Part shown: positions 55,048-64,000 of the stretch, piece after piece
Position numbering within the stretch: position 1 is the stretch's first letter
Layout of the letters: each line of letters begins with the position of its first letter
Assembly (NCBI GenBank): GCA_963971305.1
Contig: OZ020306.1
Coordinates: 35,175,512-35,239,511, forward strand
Origin: Arcuatula senhousia
Lineage: Eukaryota > Mollusca > Bivalvia > Mytilida > Mytilidae
Direction: 5' to 3'
Length of the DNA stretch: 64,000 nt
Position numbers and translations under genes: made by a program
Notes under the pieces: model-generated
Told to the model about the DNA's origin: nothing
Databases searched by the model: none
What the model saw: only the letters and a program-made list of their open reading frames with translations

Positions 55048-58000
55048 CTGAAACATTAGAATAAAGACTTTGAGTTAGATTTAATACATATTTTTTATGA
55101 AATCTTCAATAAATTATCCCCCCCTGATTTGTTAAAAAGAAATAGTTTCAAACTTTTTGGCCTAAATTAACCTACAAGGACCTATAAATTTTGCTTCAAA
55201 TTCTTGTTAAGGTACAAAAAAATTATTTTAACATCATATTCCAAGTATTACAAGCTAAGTAAAATCTTTTCATTGATTAAACATAACTTGCAGATATGAC
55301 TCCAAAAATGACCCAACTCAAAAGAAACCAAAAGACTCCCTTGATTTACCCTTTTTTCAATATGATACTTTAACTGCTTAGAATTTTTAATTGGATTTAA
55401 ATTAAAATAGAGTACTTTTCAAAGTTTTTTTTCATAATTTTAAAAACTAAATTAATGAAAAACATGCTGTTTTACTAAGAGCTTAAAATTTTTTTCCCTC
55501 CCATCTTACTACATAGTTAAATACCTCTGTAATAATGCCATCAGATTTATAAATTCTTTGCCTCTCCTCTTTGTCCTTGTTTACAACAAACAACCTTGAC
55601 AAGGGTACAGCTTCACCATGGCGACTGATCACAGCCTCTGTGTCACCCACATTGGCAACATTCAAAACAAATTTGTCGTCTGCTTCAGATTTCCTTATAT
55701 GGCAAAGGACTCCTGCTGCACCAACTTTCTGTCCTACTGATTTGAGTTTACTGAAAAAAAATGTTATAGAGAATGACCTTGTTTTGCCTGATGTCCATAC
55801 CATTCTTGATTATTTTATGTATAATATTTGCAATATGCATTTTGTAACTAAAACATCATTGTTAACAAAAATTGTTTTTAGAACATGGTATCCTCTGTAA
55901 GTCTTAAAATTCACTATTTCACTATTCACTATGTCACTTTCATAAAGTAACACCTCTTGGATAAAGTGTGACTCTCTGTGTTGTGCACATATATATTCCA
56001 CATGTCGTTATTTTCTTCATCTGATAAATCATACAAACAAAATGTAAGTCAATGTTGAAGTTAATTTTGTCTAGCTAGCATTATCTCATAGATGTTACCT
56101 GTGAAGTGTTAACATGGTGTATTTCATGTAGTTGTCATGTGTTGTCTGGTGGTGTATTTCTCCAAGTGTTGTTTTATCGATGTTGTCAGCAATGACCTTT
56201 ACACACTCGTCATTACGACCTCCATCAAATATTCCAAACAGTCCTTCAACTTCATTTGTAAAGCTTGGCTTATTGATGATTGAAACTGATAGTCTGTAAA
56301 ATAAAGTTTAACAAGCATTCTGAGAGTATTGCAAAACAATACATAGTCCCCTACCGGCTTCATATTTCAGTCACTGGTAAAAAAATTTCAAACAAATGAA
56401 AACCTAAACTTGATCAGTTCATTATCTACAAGGAATAATAACTAGAGGCTCCCAGGAGCCTGAATCGCTCACCTGATCTCTTATGCCAAAGTTTGAATAA
56501 ATTTCACAAACTTTCAAGTATACAAAGTTGCAAAACAATCCTTTCAGTGGTTTCAGAGAAGATTTTTGGAAATCAGTTTAAATTAATAGAAAAAAAAGAT
56601 AAAGGGCAATAACTACTGTAAGGACCTTTTGATGCTGAACAAAAAAAATTGCTTCCGATTTTCTTTATCTCTTATACTTTTTGAGTTATAAGCCAAAAAC
56701 AATGGTTTGACCCCCCTGTTCTATTTTTAGCAACGGCAGCCATGTTGGTTGGTTGACATGTATATAATTCACAAACTTGGTAGAGGACATCCTAAAAATC
56801 ATGTATACCAAGTATCAATGCAATCCCTTCAGTAGTTTTAGAGAAGAAGATTTTTGAAAATCAGTGTAAATTCATGGAAAACAGTTAAAGGGGAATAACT
56901 CTTAAACGGCTGATTTGACAATTTAGACCCTGAATTCATTTTAGTAGATCTCAATGAGCTTAATAATTCTGCAATGCTAACTTTTCCTCTAGCTCTAACG
57001 GTTTTTAAGATATAGTCCAAAAACTGCAAAAATGGTCAATTTTGATGATTAAAGGGCATTAACTCCTATAAGAAGTTGTTTCACAACTTCGACTCAATGG
57101 AGAGATTCGTAGAGCTTTCGATGCTGAACAAGGATAGTTGCTTCGGATTTTCTCTATCTTTTATACTTTTTGAGTTATAAGCCAAAAACAATGGTCTGAC
57201 CCCCCTATTCTATTTTAAGCAACGGCGGCCATGTTGGTTGGTCGACATGTATATAATTCACAAACTTGGTAGAGGACATCCTAAAGATCATGTATACCAA
57301 GTATCAATGCAATCCCTTCAGTAGTTTTAGAGAAAAAGATTTTTGAAAATCAGTGTAAATTAATGGAAAACAGTTAAAGGGGAATAACTCTTAAACGGCT
57401 GATCTGACAATTTAGACCCTGAAATCATTTTAGTAGATCTCAATGAGCTCAACAATTCTGCAATGCTAACTTTTCCTCTAGCTTTAACGGTTTTCAAGAT
57501 ATTGTCCAAAAACTGCAAAAATGGTCAAATTTGATGATTAAAGGGCAATAACTCCTATAAGGAGTCGTTTCACAACTTCGACTCAATGGAGAGATTCGTA
57601 GAGCTTTCGATGCTGAACAAGGAAGGTTGCTTCGGATTTTCTCTATCTTTTATACTTTTTGAGTTATAAGCCAAAAACAATGGTCTGACCCCCTATTCTA
57701 TTTTTAGCAACAGCGGCCATGTTGGTTGGTTGACATGTATATAATTCACAAACTTGGTAGAGGACATCCTAAAGATCATGTATACCAAGTATCCATGCAA
57801 TCCCTTCAGTAGTTTTAGAGAAGAAGATTTTTGAAAATCAGTGTAAATTCATGGAAAAAACAGTTAAAGGGGAATAACTCTTAAACGGCTGATCTGACAA
57901 TTTAGACCCTGAAATCATTTTTGTAGATCTCGATGAGCTAAACAATTCTGCAATGCTAACTTTTCCTCTAGCTCTAACGGTTTTCAAGATATTGTCCAAA

Positions 58001-61000
58001 AACTGCAAAAATGGTCAAATTTGATGATTAAAGGGCAATAACTCCTATAAGGAGTTGTTTTACAACTTCGACTCAATGGAGAGATACGTAGAGCTTTCGA
58101 TGCTGAACAAGGTAAGTTGCTTCGGATTTTCTCTATCTCTTATACTTTTTGAGTTATAAGCCAAAAACAATGGTCTGACCCCCCTGTTCTATTTTTAGCA
58201 ACGGCGGCCATCTTGGTTGATCGACATGTATATAATTCACAAACTTGGTAGAGGACATCCTACAAATCATGTATACCAAGTATCAATGCAATCCCTTCAG
58301 TGGTTTCAGAGAAGAAGATCTTTGAAGAAAAGTTAACGGACGGACGACGGACGACAGACGACGGACGACGGACGGACGACGGACGCTTAACGATGACAAT
58401 AGCTCACATGACCCTTCGGGTCAGGTGAGCTAACAATGGTCTGACCCCCTATTCTATTTTTAGCAACGGCGGCCATGTTGGTTGGTTGACATGTATATAA
58501 TTCACAAACTTGGTAGAGGACATCCTAAAGATCATGTATACCAAGTATCAATGCAATCCCTTCAGTTGTTTTAGAGAAGAAGATTTTTGAAAATCAGTGT
58601 AAATTAATGGAAAAAACAGTTAAAGGGGAATAACTCTTAAACGGCCGATCTGACAATTTAGACCCTGAAATCATTTTTGTAGATCTCAATGAGCTAAACA
58701 ATTTTGCAATGCTAACTTTTCCTCTTTCAAGATATTGTCCAAAAACTGCAAAAATGGTCAAATTTGATGATTAAAGGGCAATAACCCCTATAAGGAGTCG
58801 TTTCACAACTTCGACTCAATGGAGAGATTCGTAGAGCTTTTGATGCTGAACAAGGAAGGTTGCTTCGGATTTTCTCTATCTCTTATACTTTTTGAGTTAT
58901 AAGCCAAAAACAATGGTCTGACCCCCCTGTTCTATTTTTAGCAACGGCGGCCATGTTGGTTGGTCGACATGTATATAATTCACAAACTTGGTAGAGGACA
59001 TCCTAAAGATCATGTATACCAAGTATCAATGCAATCCCTTCAGTGGTTTCAGAGAAGAAGATCTTTGAAGAAAAGTTAACGGACGACGGACGACAGACGA
59101 CGGACGGACGACGGACGCTTAACGATGACAATAGCTCACATGACCCTTCGGGTCAGGTGAGCTAAAAAAAGTTTAGAAAATAAAATTTCAATGGATTTTC
59201 AAACTTTAAAGGGCCTGTAAAAATTTGTGGACCGGCATGTAACTCAAACTTGATCTGTAACTCATCATTGTTAACTCACATACCAAAAATCAGTTCATTA
59301 TCTATAAGCGTTTAGTAAAAAAGTGTGGAAAACTGAAATTTTAGTGAATTTTCAAAGTTCAAAGGGCCATAACTCCTATAAAAATTTGTGGACCAGCACC
59401 AAACTCAAACTTGATCTGTAACTCATCATGATAAACTAACATACCAAAAATCAGTTCATTATCTATAAGGGTTTAGAAAAAAAGTGTGGAAAACTGAGGT
59501 GTGACAGACGGACAGAGCACAAATCTATAACCCTTGGGCTTTCGCCGGTAGGGGACTAATAAGTACATGTAAAAACAAAAAGATACTTTAGAGTAAACAT
59601 TTACCATTTCGATTTACTCAAATATTGGAAAGCAATCTAATGTATTGAACGAATAAATACACCCCAAATTACATGTCATCCGTATGAAATATAATATGAG
59701 AAAGACATTGCCTTCAAAGCTCAAATAGATACAAAAAATAAAATCTATCCCAATGATAATTTGGATCAATGGGACAAAATAATTTGGGACAATGTGTTGT
59801 TATTTCACACTGCTTTTCTGCACGCGCAGACGTTTTCAAAAACATTAAAAAAATCTGAATGTTCCAGGTGACAATTTTTCTTTCATAGTTTATTGTGTCT
59901 CATACAATTTTGCAGACTTTCTACATTAAAGAGCTTGCTACTAACATATACTGTGGATTCATTTATTTTCGTGGGTACCAATTTTCGTGGTTTTGTGAAA
60001 AAGTATCAGTTCGAGGATTCTTAAATTCGTGGTTCTTAAGTCTACAGCATACGAACTAATGTTAAATTTCCTTTCCTTGGGATATCAAATTTTGTGGTTC
60101 AAGGCTACCCACGAAAACCACGAAAATTAATACCCCACGAATGATAATGAAACCACAGTAATATGTTAGTAGAAAGGAACTTTTATATCTTATATAATGA
60201 AGACATAGAATGAAAGTCCAAGTGTTTAACTGTTTCCCTCAATATGTGTTATTTGAAGAACCTCCCTTTTTCTTACAAAGCAAATGTACTTACTTGTTTC
60301 TGATCCCTGAGGTCTGGGAGAGTCCTGTTTGCCATGGTAAACCTGAGTTGTCAAAGACTGACTGTCTGAGGTCCAGCAAGGATCTGTTCTGTCCCCTCAT
60401 GTCTATACTGCAAATCTTCTTCACAGTGCTGAAAAAAACAAGCATTGGGGTTCTATAGCTCTTGTGTTTAAAATTCACTTGATCCAAAAAAAATCTGTTA
60501 TAGACTTCAACAAAAGATGCTCTTCAAAGATTATAAAATCTGTCATTGAACTTACATCTTTGTAGGTGGAAAAGTTTGAAAAAGTTATGTTTCTTGATTT
60601 CTGAAGTCCATTACAATAAGACCTTATTAAACCCTGTATAATATTATTGATTTATTCGTGAATCTTATATCTTTTGAGCACATGAATTTGTTTAGATAAT
60701 GTTTATATTTGTGTACCCTACTAAGAATATCCTTGCACAATAAGTACTAAGAATGTTAGATGATACATACCTGATCCCTTTGAGAACACTGGTGTCTAGG
60801 TTGATGTTGTTCCCTGAGATGTCTAACAGATTGACCTGGGACGACATCAAATTTGCCACAGTGATGTCTGACAGTCTGTTCGATCCTACTTCTAGCACCT
60901 GATACAGGAAACAATATTATCATGAATAAAAATGTGCAATATGAAAATCTAAATATTTCCTTTGGTTTACATGTATATTAAAGTAGTAGAATGTTAGATC

Positions 61001-63966
61001 CTACTTCTAGCACCTAATAAGGAAAAATGTTATCATGCATTAAAACCTACAAGAACTCCATTCAATAATCGGACTACAAGTACCATATCATGTCTTCCTT
61101 TAAGCAACAGATTTCTCTAAACTCATAAACTAAATAAAACCATTTTGAAAAGTTACAATAGAGAACAATTCATGTTTTTTTTGGGGTTATTCCAGCTATT
61201 TGTTAGTAACACCACAGTTATAAAGTTAAAAGTCGCTTATTCAAAATAAGCTAAACAAATAAAGAATCATAAAGTCATTTCTAAACTCAGACAAAAGGAA
61301 AATTAAAAAGTATTTTCTAAAATCTTTTTCCTCAATGATTAATCTTATACCCACCTTTAAACACTGAGCTCTCTTGAAGTCTGGCAAGTCTTTGATAAAG
61401 TTGGCATTCATTCTGAGAATCTGTAGTTTTGGATGCTTTCCCAGAGCAACAGGTACATGTCTTAGTTTGTTTCCTGATAAGTTCAGTTCTTGAAGAGTTT
61501 CAAGCTTTACCACGTCCCTACAATTAACCAAGAGGAAAATCAGAGCAAAGTAGATCAATGTTAAACCAAGGAATCAAATTAACACTTTTAAAAACTTTCC
61601 AAATAAAACAAAAAACTAAACAAGAGCATATCCAAAAGACATTATGCCCCTTCTCGCAACATATCCTTTTTTCATGTTGTATAGACCCTCTCTGTAATTT
61701 TTTATGGCATAATTTTTTAACTAACTAGAATGGTGGTTTTTCATGGAAGACACATGTTGCCTACATCTTAAAATAATAGATAAACAGGAAGTAGATGAGA
61801 TACAGGTATAAAATTGCATAACACCATATAGTTGCTAAGGAGGAAGCTGCATGACATTTAGTTGCTCAGTAAAATGAGACAGAAATTTTTGTGATGACGC
61901 AGGATGACACCGACTGTTGATAGTGTCAAAGTGACTTATATATGCCGCTTTGCAACATTATAAAAGTAAGATTAAAGGTAGAAATCTATCAATAACATAC
62001 CTGTTTCGTAATTCTGTGATGTAATTATGAGCCACATGCAATATTTTCAATCTGGTAAACATGCAGATGAATCTGATGACAGAATCATCTAAGCGATTAA
62101 AAGACAAGTACAGTTCCTGAAGCCTGTAGGGAGAATTACAGGGAGGTAACTCTGGTAGTTCTTCAATCTTGTTTCCTGTCAAGTTCAAATATCTCAACCT
62201 AAAATACAGAAAACAGATTTTTTTAAGTTTCAAAACACATTTCAGCCTAATATGTAGCAGAAAATTCCTCCATTAAAAAAGCAACATATTTTTTTAATGA
62301 CAAACTGATAATTCTTCAAATAACAATTATAGCAAATGTTAATTTTTTTTATTCCTGTTAAAACAGGCACCACATCTATATTAACCAGTGCTAGAAAATT
62401 TTACTTTCATGCAGGATATGGGATCAAACAACTTCTTTTTCAGGATGAAGAAAAGCAAGATAGTCTTCCTATTTTGACAGAATTTCTGAATACAATCTGC
62501 TACTTATGTCCTTGCACATATATACCTGTAAAAATGCTGGGCATGTGACACATATGTTCAACACACATGTGTCACATTCAAATCTACAAACGCATTTGAC
62601 TCGCATGTTGAATGCATGTGACACACATTTAACATGCATGTGGAATTTTTACATGCATGTCACATGCCTGGAATTTTAACCCTAGAACATTAATGCAAGA
62701 TTGATTTCTTTGAATTACACAGAATATTTTCCCAAAACACTTACTTTGAAGCTTGAATAAACAGATCTGCGGGTACAGTTTCTATATCATTATGCTCCAG
62801 ATTCAATTCTTCAAGCAATGTTCTTCTAACATCTTCTGGAAATTTCTTAATCTTGTTGTGGTTAGCCTTTAGAACCTTTAATTTCTGGGCTTCAACAAAG
62901 AGCATCTCTGGTAGTTTTGTCAGCTGGTTAAAACTGATGTCAAGTTTCAATAGGAAGAAGCACTCAGATAACCAAGTGGGCAAGGACTTCAGTTTGTTAC
63001 TAGAAAATAGAAATTATGACTTTGTAAAAATGATTCAGATGGTACCTTAATTAAACATAAGACACCTATCAAAACATTTCATGATGCAAACAGCATAATG
63101 CAGTTTACGGTAAAAGTAAATTTGCATCTTGTGTCCTTTTCTCTTTATACTTTTTCGGTAAAAAACGATGATAATGTTGGCCGCATATTCTGACCAAAAT
63201 TTTTTTTGGGGTAAAAATATTCACTTATAAGTGATAAATTAATGAACACAAAACTATTGGTCAGAGCATGCAGCCACTTTTGATTTTGGCACACTAGTGT
63301 TGAAAAGGGGTAAAAAATCAACAAAAATGACGATTCTCCTAATTTTTCTCATATTTTAGGGTGTCATAAAAGGAAAAAGCACAATTTTATTACTAGAAAA
63401 CTATCATATTTGTAAAATATAGGTATTCTGTGAGTTATTTCCAAAGCATCCATTAAGATTTCTTGAACATGAAAATTAAATCAGCCAAATTACAGGGCCA
63501 ATAATAGGCCTCCTTTAGCTCAAAACAAGAAAATGCCAAGAGACCTTTGCTTTTTCCTGTTTCTAAGCCTCATCTGTATAAAACTTTTTTTGTCATTTTA
63601 ATGAACTATAATTGCGTAAATATCAGAATGTGAAATCATAAGATGGCATTATTGATAATGGGTGAAAAATCTCTAGTTCATCTAATCGTTAATAGCTTGA
63701 AATCTACTAATGTGATTGCACATGCTAAACAGTCATACATCTTTTCTAATTAGCAAATCAATAAATTGGTATATTAGATTTTTCACATGTACTTTAAACC
63801 CAAAAGCATGTTATTGCAAAAAAAGAAAAAGAAATCAAAAATGGTTTTTCTTTTCTATCTTTATTTTATTTTGGCTAAAAGCTTTAACAGATGTACAATA
63901 CTTACTGAGACATTTCAATGTTGATAATCCATTCTGGTTTGGGATTGACAGAAAATGTCTCTAATG
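52786..63966 (-). CDS. PHLPP: PHLPP-type LRR protein phosphatase, C-terminal part (9 exons, gene continues right)
   Basis: PHLPPs dephosphorylate the hydrophobic motif of AKT, PKC and S6K (family knowledge). Exons by decreasing coordinate: 63966-63906, 62999-62745, 62198-62001, 61517-61355, 60898-60771, 60428-60294, 56293-56099, 55750-55525, 55047-52786. All are GT-AG and in phase, giving about 1140 residues. Order: the last LRRs (ISFNQLTKLPE, LNLTGNKIEELPE, LNLSGNKLRHVP, DISGNNINLD), the PHLPP linker (SGIRNKLSVS), a PP2C domain (GLFGIFDGGRN, VLNVANVGDTEAV, DGQVNGVTLNSR, ANHGLWKYVS), then a ~600-residue polar tail with an early coiled coil, ending in VTYL. The PH domain and earlier LRRs lie past the right edge. 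The gene is single or orthologous to both vertebrate PHLPP1 and PHLPP2; which is closer cannot be told. Confidence 0.93.
55048..55524. other. PHLPP intron, no recognised feature
   Basis: AT-rich intron; nothing recognised. Confidence 0.5.
55525..55750 (-). CDS. PHLPP: PHLPP exon, PP2C core
   Basis: The exon has 226 nt and encodes KLKSVGQKVGAAGVLCHI through SDGIITE, including VANVGDTEAVISRHGEAVPL. Donor GTATTT; acceptor TTTTTTTCAG. Confidence 0.94.
56099..56293 (-). CDS. PHLPP: PHLPP exon, first PP2C motif
   Basis: The exon has 195 nt and encodes LSVSIINKPSFTNEVEGLFG, IFDGGRNDECVKVIADNI and YMKYTMLTLHS. Confidence 0.92.
56312..59557 (+). repeat. Modular element H2, copy 2, split by an H1 element
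   Basis: It starts CAAGCATTCTGAGAG (56312) and ends GTAGGGGACT (59557). Its two parts, 56312-56441 and 59164-59557, together equal 524 bp, close to the 533 bp of copy 1 at 173-705. It lies in the PHLPP intron between exons 60294 and 56293. Confidence 0.8.
56442..59163 (+). repeat. Modular element H1, copy F, with a duplicated 3' end
   Basis: It starts CTAGAGGCTCCCAGGAGCC and ends GGTCAGGTGAGCT. About five long units (~470-560 bp) contain GGGGAATAACTCTTAAACGG, CAACGGCGGCCATGTTGG and AGTATCAATGCAATCCCTTC. A complete 3' end (microsatellite, hairpin ACCCTTCGGGT, GTGAGCT) occurs both at 58431 and at 59163, so the last unit was duplicated together with the terminus. Confidence 0.8.
59947..60161. 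mobile_element. Palindromic MITE (ACTGTGG ends), copy 3
   Basis: It begins TACTGTGGATTCATTTATTT and ends ATGAAACCACAGTA. It is inverted relative to copy 1, has the same internal TTCGTGGGTACCAATTTTCG block, and lies in the PHLPP intron. Confidence 0.8.
60294..60428 (-). CDS. PHLPP: PHLPP exon, LRR-PP2C linker
   Basis: The exon has 135 nt and encodes TVKKICSIDMRGQNRSLLDL through TGLSQTSGIRN with a split Lys. It resembles human SHGYTEASGVKNK. Donor GTAAGT. Confidence 0.9.
60771..60898 (-). CDS. PHLPP: PHLPP exon, last LRR
   Basis: The exon has 128 nt and encodes VLEVGSNRLSDITVANL and VNLLDISGNNINLD. Confidence 0.9.
61355..61517 (-). CDS. PHLPP: PHLPP exon, LRRs
   Basis: The exon has 163 nt and encodes LETLQELNLSGNKLRHVP and LQILRMNANFIKDLPDF, two LRR units. 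Confidence 0.92.
61621..61965 (+). repeat. Short element starting CAAGAGCATATCC in a PHLPP intron
   Basis: After an A run it starts CAAGAGCATATCCAAAAGAC. It contains AAACAGGAAGTAGATGAGAT, as in several other repeats here, and ends near TTTGCAACATTATAAAAG, partly inverted to CTCGCAACATA near the start. Confidence 0.45.
62001..62198 (-). CDS. PHLPP: PHLPP exon, LRRs
   Basis: The exon has 198 nt and encodes LRYLNLTGNKIEELPELP, LQELYLSFNRLDDSVIRF and LKILHVAHNYITELRN. Confidence 0.93.
62555..62665. repeat. Low-complexity CATGTG-rich tract
   Basis: Runs of ACACATGTGTCAC, GCATGTGACACAC and ACATGCATGTCAC, in both orientations, lie in a PHLPP intron. Confidence 0.6.
62745..62999 (-). CDS. PHLPP: PHLPP exon, LRRs
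   Basis: The exon has 255 nt and encodes NKLKSLPTWLSECFFLLKLD, ISFNQLTKLPEML, LKANHNKIKKFPEDV and LNLEHNDIETVPADLF. Confidence 0.93.
63000..63905. other. PHLPP intron, no recognised feature
   Basis: AT-rich intron between two LRR exons. No clear repeat boundary or ORF. Confidence 0.45.
63906..63966 (-). CDS. PHLPP: PHLPP exon, LRR junction
   Basis: A 61 nt exon encoding LETFSVNPKPEWIINIEMS; it joins the next exon to complete an LRR (INIEMSHNKLKSLP). Earlier exons are outside the window. Confidence 0.82.
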
Positions 63967-64000
63967 CTACAAAATAAAGGAAACTCTTATATATGGTCAA

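Overview
This is a 64 kb window of animal nuclear DNA. It is AT-rich, its genes are split by GT-AG introns, and most of its length is interspersed repeat. The conserved exons and the repeat landscape (modular elements carrying tandem cores with 'AAGGGCCATAACTC' and a GACGACGG microsatellite, plus palindromic MITEs beginning 'TACTGTGG') suggest a bivalve mollusc, probably a mussel-like species. The organism is an inference; no search was run.

Four host genes are recognisable. (1) BOP1, a ribosome-biogenesis factor, lies on the minus strand at 791-16947. Eight exons cover the acidic N-terminus and the BOP1NT domain; the WD40 half lies beyond the left edge. (2) IMPA1, inositol monophosphatase, lies on the plus strand at 20356-26435. 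All seven coding exons are present and encode 278 residues. (3) A class A (rhodopsin-like) GPCR lies on the minus strand at 34205-35344. Its coding region is intronless, with a 5' UTR intron and a TATA-like promoter. (4) A PHLPP-type leucine-rich-repeat protein phosphatase lies on the minus strand at 52786-63966. Nine exons cover the end of the LRR array, the PP2C domain and a long tail with a PDZ-ligand-like C-terminus; the gene continues past the right edge.

The rest is mobile DNA, often nested. A two-ORF LINE with open reading frames (ORF1 coiled coil + SGNH-like + RG tail; ORF2 APE endonuclease + reverse transcriptase) sits in sense orientation in the 10.2 kb BOP1 intron. It carries a 1.67 kb element in its 3' UTR and a 1.27 kb TIR element between its ORFs. 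A second, 5'-truncated LINE fragment lies between BOP1 and IMPA1. At least three families of modular elements share one design: start CAAG, subterminal inverted repeats, tandem cores, a 3' hairpin, and insertion within A runs. This resembles non-autonomous Helentron-like elements. Foldback elements, MITEs, a tandem duplication interrupted by an insertion with a 9 bp target duplication, and a diverged segmental duplication (39.2-40.5 versus 44.8-46.0 kb) fill the remaining intervals.

BOP1 and IMPA1 are divergently oriented around a 3.4 kb repeat-filled interval. Nothing in the sequence indicates that the four genes act in one pathway. The most notable observations are the shared-architecture element families with nested insertions that expose their target sites, the two partial exon duplications in BOP1, and the composite LINE.
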